Below, one piece after another: positions 55,078 through 63,046 of a stretch of DNA of 64,000 bases (its first letter is position 1; each line of letters starts with the position of its first letter). The notes under the pieces are model-generated. The model searched no databases, was not told where the DNA came from, and was given only the letters and a program-made list of their open reading frames with translations. Location of the stretch: assembly GCF_010091945.1 (NCBI RefSeq), contig NZ_WVIE01000019.1:1-64000 (forward strand). Reading direction: 5' to 3'. This stretch comes from Myxacorys almedinensis A (lineage in GTDB: Bacteria; Cyanobacteriota; Cyanobacteriia; Leptolyngbyales; Leptolyngbyaceae). Made by a program: the position numbers and the translations under genes.

Positions 55078-56331
55078 CTATCGATAACTCATCACTTCAG
55101 GCTTAACTAGCCACTCACACTTTGCAAAAACGCAGCCTATATCTTTTCCCTCAAACATTGCAGCTTCGGAACCAAGATCGGTAATTACAAGCGGACAAAC
55201 ATGATCAACCAAGTCAATGATTTCTACTTTTGGAACGCTAAGTAAAACCATGAAAAGATATTTGCCTGGCATGAGAAAGTCTGTTGGGATTTTCATGGTA
55301 GCCGTGAAACTGCTGGTATGCTCAGAGATATCCCATTGATCTAGGTGAATTCGATTTGTAAAAACTCTGCGTTCTAATCGATCTTTGACCGAAACAGAGA
55401 GCATAATATTCTCAACATATCGATTGAAAGCACCTTTGATCTTCAATGTAATCTGATCGGTATGCCCAAAATCAGCAGTAGGCATACCTTCCTCGTTTAC
55501 TGTTTGAATTTCCGAGAGATAAACAGGTTTATCTTTTGTTTTCTCAATAGAAGCAGAATAAGTACTATCGTTGCCATAGCCCAAGCTATCCATATAGTGG
55601 GCAATTACATCTTGGGTTGCGCCTTGCCGAACCAGCTTCCCTTGGTCAAGCATTAATGCATGATTACAAAGTTGAGCTAGCATTCCCATCTGATGGCTAA
55701 CAAAGAGGATAGTTCTTCCTTCTTCTCCCACACGCTTCATTTTTCCAAGGCATTTCTCTCGAAACTTAGCATCTCCGACCGCTAATACTTCGTCAACAAT
55801 AAGAACTTCAGGTTCCAAATGAGCCGCGATCGCAAACGCCAAACGGACATACATTCCAGACGAATAGCGTTTTACAGGAGTATCAAGAAACTTTTCAACT
55901 TCTGAAAATTCAATAATCTCGTCAAACTTGCTTCTAATTTCTACCTTGCTCATGCCTAGAATAGCGCCGTTCAAGAAAATATTTTCTCGTCCCGTGAGTT
56001 CTGGGTGAAAACCAGTTCCCACTTCCAAAAGACTAGAAACACGCCCTTTGATCTGAATCTTGCCAGTCGTAGGTTCAACGATGCGGCTCAACATTTTGAG
56101 CAGGGTCGATTTACCTGCACCGTTGCGACCAATAATGCCCACGCGATCGCCCTGGCGAATGTCAAAAGAAACATCTCGTAGCGACCAAAATTTCTCGCGA
56201 GTAGAATTGTTAAAGAACGCCTTGGTACCTGCCGTGAGAATGTCCCGCAAGGTGTTGTAACGAGTTGCTCCTTGATGCTTAATTGTGTACTCTTTTCCTA
56301 AATTTCTAACCTGAATTACGGTGTCAGACAT
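55078..56331 (-). CDS. wzt: Wzt-type ABC transporter ATPase with C-terminal carbohydrate-binding domain
   Basis: The 417-residue protein is the nucleotide-binding half of an O-antigen/capsule ABC exporter. Walker A GRNGAGKST is at 68-76, the ABC signature in RYSSGMYVRLAFA at about 155-167, Walker B VLIVDE at 176-181 and the switch His in FVSHQMG. After about residue 240 it has an extra beta domain of 175 residues. In Wzt such a domain binds the modified end of the finished chain and selects it for export. The domain is diverged and its ligand is unknown. The permease gene lies 48 nt upstream. Confidence 0.9.
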   Translation of the reverse strand: MSDTVIQVRNLGKEYTIKHQGATRYNTLRDILTAGTKAFFNNSTREKFWSLRDVSFDIRQGDRVGIIGRNGAGKSTLLKMLSRIVEPTTGKIQIKGRVSSLLEVGTGFHPELTGRENIFLNGAILGMSKVEIRSKFDEIIEFSEVEKFLDTPVKRYSSGMYVRLAFAIAAHLEPEVLIVDEVLAVGDAKFREKCLGKMKRVGEEGRTILFVSHQMGMLAQLCNHALMLDQGKLVRQGATQDVIAHYMDSLGYGNDSTYSASIEKTKDKPVYLSEIQTVNEEGMPTADFGHTDQITLKIKGAFNRYVENIMLSVSVKDRLERRVFTNRIHLDQWDISEHTSSFTATMKIPTDFLMPGKYLFMVLLSVPKVEIIDLVDHVCPLVITDLGSEAAMFEGKDIGCVFAKCEWLVKPEVMSYR

Positions 56332-56379
56332 ACTTGATTCCTACTCTAAATCTTCTTACTCCTACCAATTGAATCCGCT

Positions 56380-57213
56380 CTAAATTAAATCAACAAATTT
56401 TCGTTCTACTTTACGAAAGTGCCAAACGCCTGTTGCTAGCAGAAAGGCAACCAATCCTAGAGAGAGCAAAAATCCAGGAATATAAAGCTGTGTTTCTTCG
56501 CTTAAAATTGCCCAACGAAATCCATTAATGACGCCAACGATAGGATTCAGCGAGTAAATCAACTTCCACTGTTCAGGGACAACATTGCTACTAAAACCGA
56601 CGGGCGAAATATATAAACCAAATTGCACAATAAATGGGACAAGTTGTTGGAAATCTCGGTATTTGACATTTAAGGAGGCTAACCAAAGTCCTGCTCCCAT
56701 TGAAGTTGCCAGCGCAATCAAGATAAAGAGTGGCAAAGTAAGAATGCGCCAAGTAGGTACATAGTTATACCAAGCCATCAGCCCTAGGAGGATGATGCCA
56801 GAGATCATAAAATCTACAAGGGAAACAGCGATCGCGCTGATGGGTATAATTAATCGAGGAAAGTATACTTTAGAAATCAAATTTGAGTTGCCAACTAAAC
56901 TACCACTGCACATAGCAAGCGAGTTAGAAAACAACTGCCAAGGCAGTATTCCAGAGAAAACTAGAATTGGGTAAGGAGAATTTCCTGAGGGCAATTTTGC
57001 CAAACTACTGAAAACGACCGTCAGCACTATCATAGTTACAAGAGGACGAATTAGTGCCCACGCCATTCCGATTATTGTTTGCTTATAGCGTACTAAAATA
57101 TCACGCCAAGCTAGGAAGTAAAATAGCTCACGGTAACGCCATAGATCTTGCCAATACTGGCGCTCTGCACGTCCAGCTTCAATGGTGAGTTGCGTTTTTT
57201 GGGAATGCGTCAT
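56380..57213 (-). CDS. wzm: Wzm-type ABC transporter permease
   Basis: The protein has 277 residues from the ATG giving MTHSQKTQLTIEAG; a longer start has a non-conserved prefix. It is an ABC-2 permease with six membrane helices: YRELFYFLAWRDILVRYKQT on the cytosolic side, then PLVTMIVLTVVFSSLAKLP, LPWQLFSNSLAMCSGSLVG, FPRLIIPISAIAVSLVDF and GLYISPVGFSSNVVPEQW. These fit Wzm/KpsM/TagG exporters. It pairs with the adjacent ATPase to move a lipid-linked polysaccharide across the cytoplasmic membrane. Confidence 0.92.
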   Translation of the reverse strand: MTHSQKTQLTIEAGRAERQYWQDLWRYRELFYFLAWRDILVRYKQTIIGMAWALIRPLVTMIVLTVVFSSLAKLPSGNSPYPILVFSGILPWQLFSNSLAMCSGSLVGNSNLISKVYFPRLIIPISAIAVSLVDFMISGIILLGLMAWYNYVPTWRILTLPLFILIALATSMGAGLWLASLNVKYRDFQQLVPFIVQFGLYISPVGFSSNVVPEQWKLIYSLNPIVGVINGFRWAILSEETQLYIPGFLLSLGLVAFLLATGVWHFRKVERKFVDLI

Positions 57214-57338
57214 TGTGATAGTAACTGAGTAGTTCTTGTAATGATTGAATTCTGTCTCTGTATAATCAAGCGACAACAAGTGGGCGTTCAAGAATTAAAA
57301 AGTATTATTTATTCAATTTATCTTGCTCTCAACACTAG

Positions 57339-58223
57339 TTATCGATCGACCGGAGTGAAGAACTTGCTATTTTGGAGAAAAAAGTTGGGTACTTTTCGAT
57401 TGAAACGATGCTTTAAGATTCTCATTCTGTTTAACAGAGGAGTCGCTATTTTCTGCCCCATTCTCATGCTTGATGCAGGCGCAGTAGAGACAGAAACTGG
57501 GGAAAGAGTTGGGGTGTTTTCAGTCCATTTAATTAAGGCATAGTCACTCTGTTGAGGAGGCGTATGATTAATAGCAGCTACAGCAAGTCTTTCGGCTAAG
57601 ATAAGTAGCGAAGCTCGACACGAGTTTACAACATAAACTCTAGATCTTACGATCGCTGGATCTGCGACTTCATACCACTTATTAACACCCCACTCAAACA
57701 CCACCATTCGCTTCAGCCGAAAGCCATTTTGTTCAGAGAGCACTCTGAAATATAGTTCGGGACTAAACTGATAAAAGCCGTGACCAGACCAGTTATTGGT
57801 TGGGGTTTGAATGATCAAATGTCCTCCTACTTTGACCATTTCCATCGCATTTTTGATAGCAACGGGAAAGTTGAAAATATGTTCTAGCGTTCCGCCATCA
57901 CACACGACACTAAACCGTTCTTTATAATTATTGGGGATAGGCAAGTTCATGTCATGTAACAGCGTTGCTCCTTCAAAATCTGACTTATCCATAGAGTCAA
58001 CGCTTTGGGCACCTAACCCTAGAATAACGGGTTCGGCGCTTCCCATTGCTGTCAAGCAAACGCCAGGAGTAGGCGTGACCCGATCGAGGGATGCCTGCAA
58101 GGCAGGAAGATCGGTCTGATTAACAAATAATGTTAGTTTACCAAGGGTCAGCGTTTGGTCAAACTGAACACCGTCCTCATAGGCAGACATCAAAAACCTG
58201 GCTGTATTTAGATCGATTCCCAT
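57339..58223 (-). CDS. SAM-dependent methyltransferase-like protein
   Basis: The 294-residue protein has a partial Rossmann methyltransferase layout: GLGAQSVDSMDKSDFEGATL, CDGGTLEHIFNFPVAIKNAM (motif D-G-G-T-L-E-H), VKVGGHLIIQTPTNNW and FSPELYFRVLSEQNG. The usual GxGxG loop is degenerate. Genes of this kind often sit next to Wzm/Wzt pairs and may methylate the chain end that stops growth and triggers export; that is inference. The last 60 residues are basic and unlike the family. Confidence 0.7.
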   Translation of the reverse strand: MGIDLNTARFLMSAYEDGVQFDQTLTLGKLTLFVNQTDLPALQASLDRVTPTPGVCLTAMGSAEPVILGLGAQSVDSMDKSDFEGATLLHDMNLPIPNNYKERFSVVCDGGTLEHIFNFPVAIKNAMEMVKVGGHLIIQTPTNNWSGHGFYQFSPELYFRVLSEQNGFRLKRMVVFEWGVNKWYEVADPAIVRSRVYVVNSCRASLLILAERLAVAAINHTPPQQSDYALIKWTENTPTLSPVSVSTAPASSMRMGQKIATPLLNRMRILKHRFNRKVPNFFLQNSKFFTPVDR

Positions 58224-58269
58224 CGTCGTTTTTACCCTTGTCTGGAAAGTTTCAGTCCTCTGGATGCAC

Positions 58270-58719
58270 TTAACCTACAAATCGAAACTCTTTGGCACTA
58301 TTAAACCCAACCATTCGAGATTGCTTTTGAGTAAATTCACTCACTGAGGGGTTGCCCTGTGCATTGATCACGCCGATCGCTTGTTGCCATAGTTCGGCGG
58401 GAGCCAGCGCCACTTGATAGCGATTGTTATCCAACCGGTGGATGTGATACCACTGCGTTTGCTGGCACTCATCGCACCAAAAAGCCTCTAACCATTCACC
58501 ACTCAGCATCACAGTCGTGCGGGTTGAGACCACCATCAGAGCATTGCGCCGACTGACGCCCCGTTGCTGCAATTGCTCAGCGCGATCGGCATAGAGCGAA
58601 AACTTTTGACTCACGCTATGAAGGTAGTTGCCATGGAGGGGGCAATAGATCGCCCGCCGCTTAGAGCGCTTTCGATTTCGGTCACACCTTCTCTGCAATT
58701 CGACCTCCCTGATTGACAA
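58270..58719 (-). CDS. Conserved hypothetical protein with Cys/His metal-site pattern
   Basis: The 149-residue protein has CPLHGNYL near residue 26 and CDECQQ near residue 79, a Cys-x-x-His plus Cys-x-x-Cys pair that fits a zinc ribbon. The N-terminus is very basic (RRCDRNRKRSKRRA). Phrases such as ADRAEQLQQRGVSRRNAL and VVSTRTTVMLSGEWLEAFW seem conserved in cyanobacteria in my memory, with no assigned function. It is the first minus-strand gene before the long spacer and could belong to the polysaccharide run or stand apart. Confidence 0.65.
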   Translation of the reverse strand: MSIREVELQRRCDRNRKRSKRRAIYCPLHGNYLHSVSQKFSLYADRAEQLQQRGVSRRNALMVVSTRTTVMLSGEWLEAFWCDECQQTQWYHIHRLDNNRYQVALAPAELWQQAIGVINAQGNPSVSEFTQKQSRMVGFNSAKEFRFVG

Positions 58720-59552
58720 ATCTCGGTAAAGGTTACGGTGGAGAGGCTGAGATCAAACGAGACCATCAAAGCCTAACTCCTTTAAGAAAACTTAATCTTC
58801 GGTTGTCTGAACTAGATAGAACTTCCTACGAAAGCTTTCGGATCAGGAAGAATTGCCTTTTACCTGCTGAACTTGACATACATAAAAAAACCGTAAAATT
58901 TCTGAATTTGGTTTACACATTCAGCATTCAGCGGCTAGTCGAACAGCGTTTTCCACTATGTATCATTCTGCTGGGGGCAATTTAGGTTCGCAAACCGAGC
59001 CAACACCGAATCTAGGATTCTGCTGAGGTGGGGAGATCTACGGACTCACGCGGCGATCGCTCTCCGTAACTTTGCAGATGCTATAATTTTCAATGAGGGG
59101 CAATGCCTGATTCTATCTAAAGTTGGGTTGCTGCTGTAGGTAAAACACTCCGTAAACGTATTGAAGCGTTATCATTCTCTGCCTGTGTTCTCCCGAAGGC
59201 AAGAGCAGCCACCCATGAGTGCGTGATACTGAGATTACAGCCTAGATCGGTCATTGAGCAGTAAACGCGGGTGAGGAACCCCTCGCAATTAAAAGGGTGT
59301 TTTGATATAAACTTTATCTAAGGATTTAAGTGCATTTCTGTCGTGGTGCTACTGAATCAAGTCGAGGCGTCTACGTAAAGGGTTCGGAATACTCTGACCA
59401 TAGACGTTTAGTTTGTATGAAGCACAAGCGACTTTAAGATCATCCTTGGGTATAATTTCGGTGTGCAATCAAGTGTAGTAGTTTTTACACATAAGTCAGT
59501 TTACTCAGGACTGCTCTACCACTATTGATCTCTTCCTGTAAGGTCTGTCCTG
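58720..59552. other. Long spacer upstream of the PEP-CTERM gene
   Basis: No gene is supported over 830 bp; a plus-strand ORF at 58713-58985 is unlike known families. Perfect TATAAT boxes lie at 59082-59087 and 59451-59456 without clear -35 boxes. CTCTGCCT and AGGCAAGAG near 59178-59210 form a hairpin, and the palindrome at 59473-59490 is annotated separately. The length suggests a long regulated leader or an unrecognised small RNA. Confidence 0.4.
59473..59490 (+). promoter_or_regulatory. Candidate NtcA-type operator (GTA-N8-TAC)
   Basis: The sequence GTGTA-N8-TACAC is a perfect 5-bp inverted repeat; GTA at 59475-59477 and TAC at 59486-59488 with N8 between match the NtcA consensus. It lies about 65-80 nt before the PEP-CTERM start. 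A standard -10 about 22 nt downstream is not clear, so the nitrogen-control reading is tentative. Confidence 0.4.
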
Positions 59553-60560
59553 ATGACACTAAAGAATACCCCTATTTCAAAGCGTTTAGGAAAGCGCCCA
59601 AGCTCTCCTGACGGCTGCATTTCCTATGCTGAGCGCGATCGGCAACCGGTGCCAAAACTTGCTTTAGGAGTTGCGATCGCATGGTTCGTTCAAGGGTTTG
59701 CTACGCCGGTTCTAGCCGCTAGTATGGCGTTTGGCAACGGTCAGATTCGGTTTGACAAAGACACCACTCTCGAATCAACCTTTTTGGTATCCCACGGTGC
59801 TTACCAATCAACCTTTGGCGTACTGAATCTAGACACAAACGAGAAAACGCCTCTCTTAGTCGAAGTCAAACCTTCTGACGAGGCGGATACCATTTTTCGC
59901 CCGTCGAGCAAGACCAACAACATCGATACCCTAAAAGACTTCAGAGGAACTCCTGGAGACACAGTTCCTCAGCCCACGGCACAATTCACGTTTAAGGCAA
60001 ACACCAACTACGCATTTTATTTAGAATCAACCTATAACGGGCGTCCGGTTGGCGAGGTGTACTCCAGCGATGTGCTCAATCCAGATCAGGAGCGGCAAGT
60101 TAGCTTTAGCGACGACAATATGTCTGCTCTATGCCAAGGCGGCAGCGTTTTGTCATGGGATGACACTGGTGCCAAACTGGTGCGAGACAGAGAGCAGCAA
60201 GATCGCGACTACGACGATTTTGTGGTGCAACTTCGCAATACGGCATGCCCAGTCGGCGGCGGCGAACCGGCTGCCCCTGCTGAAACAGTAGCCGCATCGG
60301 GCGGGGCGCTACCTCCGGCAGGTGGCGGACGGCGGCTAGGGGGGCTATTGGGGTTGATTCCGCTTGGGTTGTTGGCGGCTTTACCGGGCGGCTCCAACAA
60401 GCCTAGCACCAAGGTCGGTGATGATATCGTCCTTCCACCGGGAACTAGACCCGATCCTCCAGGAAAGCCTGTTCCTGAGCCATTTACGATCTTAGGCTCA
60501 ACAACTGCGATCGCGCTAGGGGCACTGGCTCAACGGCGACGGTCTAAGAAGCGGCGGTAA
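59553..60560 (+). CDS. PEP-CTERM domain protein (cyanobacterial variant)
   Basis: The 335-residue protein has an N-terminal signal/anchor at about 36-56 (ALGVAIAWFVQGFATPVLA). A secreted beta-rich region follows (FGNGQIRFDKDTTLEST, SHGAYQSTFGVLNLD), then a Gly/Pro-rich stretch with a second hydrophobic block (LLGLIPLGLLAALPGG). The C-terminus is a sorting signal: VPEP at 307-310, then the membrane helix TILGSTTAIALGALA and a basic tail RRRSKKRR. Such signals are cut by exosortases after export. The convergent next gene is a cyanoexosortase, so it is a likely substrate. The body has no known enzyme motif. Confidence 0.85.
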   Translation: MTLKNTPISKRLGKRPSSPDGCISYAERDRQPVPKLALGVAIAWFVQGFATPVLAASMAFGNGQIRFDKDTTLESTFLVSHGAYQSTFGVLNLDTNEKTPLLVEVKPSDEADTIFRPSSKTNNIDTLKDFRGTPGDTVPQPTAQFTFKANTNYAFYLESTYNGRPVGEVYSSDVLNPDQERQVSFSDDNMSALCQGGSVLSWDDTGAKLVRDREQQDRDYDDFVVQLRNTACPVGGGEPAAPAETVAASGGALPPAGGGRRLGGLLGLIPLGLLAALPGGSNKPSTKVGDDIVLPPGTRPDPPGKPVPEPFTILGSTTAIALGALAQRRRSKKRR

Positions 60561-60638
60561 GGCTCTGCCTGGTTAGAGATAGTTTATATGATAGATACTC
60601 AGATTTTGCTCTTCTACTCGCTTCCCATCATGCGTCTA

Positions 60639-60672
60639 TCCCTGCCCTCGAAACCGATGGCGGGGAATTTTT
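60639..60672 (+). terminator. Terminator between the convergent PEP-CTERM and exosortase genes
   Basis: TCCCTGCC (60639-60646) pairs with GGCGGGGA (60659-60666), with one T-G pair, around a 12-nt loop. It is followed by ATTTTT (60667-60672). The stem overlaps the end of the exosortase gene and would act for the plus-strand transcript. Confidence 0.75.
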
Positions 60673-61552
60673 ATGAATCTTGCTCGGTAGGCTGGGCATC
60701 TGCAACGGGGGGTTCAAGTTGCTCTAAAAACCCATAGCACACACCGCTAAACAGCAAAACTGCCACCATTGAAAAGATCTGTGAGCCGTCGCCGAGATGC
60801 CAATAGTCAAACGCGCTTTCGTTGGCTTGAGCAAACAAAACTGCCATTAGAGCAACTCGAATACCATTGACGAAAAAGGCAACTGCGATCGCGGCAATTG
60901 GAAGCAGTGATGCCTGAACCCATCCCATCGGAAATAGCATGGTAAACAGAAAAGACAGCGTTAGCAATTGCCAGATAGATTGAATACCAGAACATCCTGA
61001 ATAAACATCAACGAATCCGGTAGGTAACATCAGTTTCGTTCCTTCTTGAATCACAGGAAAACCGGAATACCACAGCAGATTTCCTGATAAGGTTGCGGTT
61101 GCGTAGGATATATCAAACAATTCAGTAATTGTCGTCGCGGGAAGCATTAAAAACCCTAAAACAAGTAGCTCTCGCCAATAGGATTTGAGTTGAGAAAACC
61201 CAAAAGCAATTAACACTAGCCCCAATCCTGAAACAACGGGAAAGAGCCGCAAAGCAGAATCATAGCTAACAGTTAAATTACTTCTATAAACAACCCAAAA
61301 GATAAACGCAAAACCAATAATATTTGCAAAGATTTTATGCTGAAGTTTGCCCTTAAGTTGAAGAGAATTAATGGTGACAGGTCTGAGCGCATCGCGCTTT
61401 CGCCACATCATAAACCAAACCGTTGTATAACAGAGGACGTAAGGTTCTAAACCTTTGACTTGTCCTATGTTCCACACTAATCGTAGCTGTAATATTGTCA
61501 GGGCTGTTGCAGTTCCGAGCAGCAGCATTTTGGTGTGGCGCGAAGAGATCAT
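60671..61552 (-). CDS. Cyanoexosortase (CrtA-like)
   Basis: The protein has 293 residues from the ATG giving MISSRHTKMLLLG; a start 126 nt upstream adds a polar segment. About eight membrane helices carry the exosortase triad: Cys187 in VYSGCSGIQSIWQLL, Arg232 in NGIRVALMAVLFA and His252 in FDYWHLGDG (numbering from this start). Exosortases cut the PEP-CTERM signal and attach the protein to another molecule. SIWQLL after the Cys and the overall size resemble the cyanobacterial CrtA group. It ends 111 nt from the PEP-CTERM gene, convergently. Confidence 0.88.
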   Translation of the reverse strand: MISSRHTKMLLLGTATALTILQLRLVWNIGQVKGLEPYVLCYTTVWFMMWRKRDALRPVTINSLQLKGKLQHKIFANIIGFAFIFWVVYRSNLTVSYDSALRLFPVVSGLGLVLIAFGFSQLKSYWRELLVLGFLMLPATTITELFDISYATATLSGNLLWYSGFPVIQEGTKLMLPTGFVDVYSGCSGIQSIWQLLTLSFLFTMLFPMGWVQASLLPIAAIAVAFFVNGIRVALMAVLFAQANESAFDYWHLGDGSQIFSMVAVLLFSGVCYGFLEQLEPPVADAQPTEQDS

Positions 61553-62052
61553 GCTGGGTTTAAAAAGAGCAGAGGGGAAGCGTTGATACCATTCAACTTC
61601 TCTAAAGGTTTTCGGCTTTTCCGGACAATTTTTATACCCTTTTGTATCGCTTGGTCTGCCCTGCTGTCGCTCTGGCATGGTGTATCCGTAAGAGTGGTGT
61701 TCTCCACTTCACAGAAAACGCAGAGGGATCAGCCAAAAAATGTCAGTGATTTTGGGGAGCGATCGCTTGGCAAAAAACTAGCAACGGTACACGTCGTTTT
61801 CTACGGCACTGAGTTGAGATTTAGCACTACGGTAGACCGGAAAACCAATGCGGCTATCCCCATCAGCGTGTCAGCCCTGCCGCTTTTGCTGGTATAAGCA
61901 CGGTGAACGTTTAAAACAGGTCAGGCAATTCTACGGTTATTTTTTTGTTCAAAAGACAGACGTTTGTGCGGATGACAAGAGCAATCATACATTCGACGAT
62001 AGAACGATTGAATCTCCGTAAGACAATTTACAGTTGATCAACCTGTATCGCT
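61553..62052. other. Spacer with divergent promoters for exosortase and regulator
   Basis: No gene is supported. A plus-strand ORF at 61535-61897 has poor codon use and no family. The region should carry the minus-strand exosortase promoter and the plus-strand regulator promoter. No strong -35/-10 pair stands out. Confidence 0.4.
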
Positions 62053-62703
62053 ATGACCTTGGTACTAGAAAAAATAGAGAGTGAGCGTGGCTCAATATTA
62101 TTAGTCGATGATGACGAAAATTTTATTGCACTGATGTCAGAATTTCTGTCGGTTCAGGGCTTTAGGATCGCATCTGCCACTAGTGGTAAGCGCGCTATCC
62201 AACTGCTCGATCGCATCAAACCTGACCTGATTATTTCTGACATTATGATGCCAGAGATGGATGGCTACATATTTGCCCAAACCGTTCGCCAAGTGCCTGA
62301 TATTAATTGGGTTCCTATCATCTTGTTGTCGGCGAAAGACCAAAGCTACGATCGCGTCCGAGGCTTGAGTGCCGGGGCAAATGTCTACATGGTCAAGCCG
62401 TTTGATTTGGATGAACTTGTCGCGCAAATTGAGTCAGCGCTAAGATCGTCCTACCTCATGCAACAACCGCGATCGCAGCGCACCGAATCGCGAATTCGAG
62501 TACCAGAGGGAATTCGCCTAACACCGACAGAGTTGTTAGTGGCTCAACTCGTGGCACAGGGCTTATCAAATATTGATATTTCTCAGCGCTTGAGTACGAG
62601 TAAACGCACGATCGAAAGCCACATTAGCCATATGCTGAAAAAGACTTCGCTCAATAATCGGACGGAACTGTCACGCTGGATCATTGAGAACAACATGGAA
62701 TAG
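62053..62703 (+). CDS. NarL/LuxR-family response regulator
   Basis: The 216-residue protein has a receiver domain (12-130) with acidic residues in LLVDDDENF, phospho-acceptor Asp63 in IISDIMMPEMD, the switch Ser in LLSAKD and Lys115 in YMVKPF. A short linker leads to a LuxR-type helix-turn-helix at about 155-210 (LTPTELLVAQLVAQGLSNIDISQRLSTSKRTIESH). It is a DNA-binding regulator without its own kinase nearby. It lies beside the exosortase gene in the divergent direction and might control it; this is inference. A cupin gene follows 16 nt later. Confidence 0.93.
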   Translation: MTLVLEKIESERGSILLVDDDENFIALMSEFLSVQGFRIASATSGKRAIQLLDRIKPDLIISDIMMPEMDGYIFAQTVRQVPDINWVPIILLSAKDQSYDRVRGLSAGANVYMVKPFDLDELVAQIESALRSSYLMQQPRSQRTESRIRVPEGIRLTPTELLVAQLVAQGLSNIDISQRLSTSKRTIESHISHMLKKTSLNNRTELSRWIIENNME

Positions 62704-62719
62704 GAACCTGCATCTCGCA

Positions 62720-63046
62720 ATGAACAATCTCTTTGATCTACCCGCCCAGGGGTCTGCCACGGAAATAGTTGAGTCTTTAGTCAAGGGCAATCATGTTTTA
62801 GTTGAGCGGATTATTTCCATCGGGCACACCACCCCTGCCGGAGAGTGGTATGACCAGCCGCACGATGAATGGGTTGTGCTGCTGCAAGGAGAGGCGCAGT
62901 TGGAGGATGAAACGGGAAAAGCGATCGCACTCTATGCAGGTGACTACTGCTTGATTTTAGCCCATCAAAAACATCGGGTTGCCTACACGAGCACCGAGCC
63001 GCCTTGTATTTGGTTAGCCATTCACGGAGCCTTATCCATTGCCTAG
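62720..63046 (+). CDS. Cupin-domain protein
   Basis: The protein has 108 residues from the ATG giving MNNLFDLPAQ; an upstream start would overlap the regulator stop. It is a small single-domain cupin: QPHDEWVVLLQGEAQLED supplies the first motif with a His and a Glu, and YAGDYCLILAHQKHRV the second with a His. The metal site is likely to be intact. It probably folds as a beta barrel in the cytosol. It is 16 nt after the regulator gene, so it is likely co-transcribed, and it ends within the convergent CBS-domain gene (15-nt overlap). Confidence 0.8.
   Translation: MNNLFDLPAQGSATEIVESLVKGNHVLVERIISIGHTTPAGEWYDQPHDEWVVLLQGEAQLEDETGKAIALYAGDYCLILAHQKHRVAYTSTEPPCIWLAIHGALSIA

Noticed and set aside
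58713-58985. Plus-strand ORF of 90 codons upstream of the PEP-CTERM gene
   Set aside because: It overlaps the start of the minus-strand hypothetical gene and has no family, low-quality codon use and no ribosome site.
59451-59456. Strong sigma-70 promoter TATAAT
   Set aside because: The box is perfect, but no -35 box lies at the usual distance, so a promoter is not called.
61535-61897. Plus-strand ORF of 120 codons in the exosortase/regulator spacer
   Set aside because: It begins inside the exosortase gene on the other strand and has no family resemblance.
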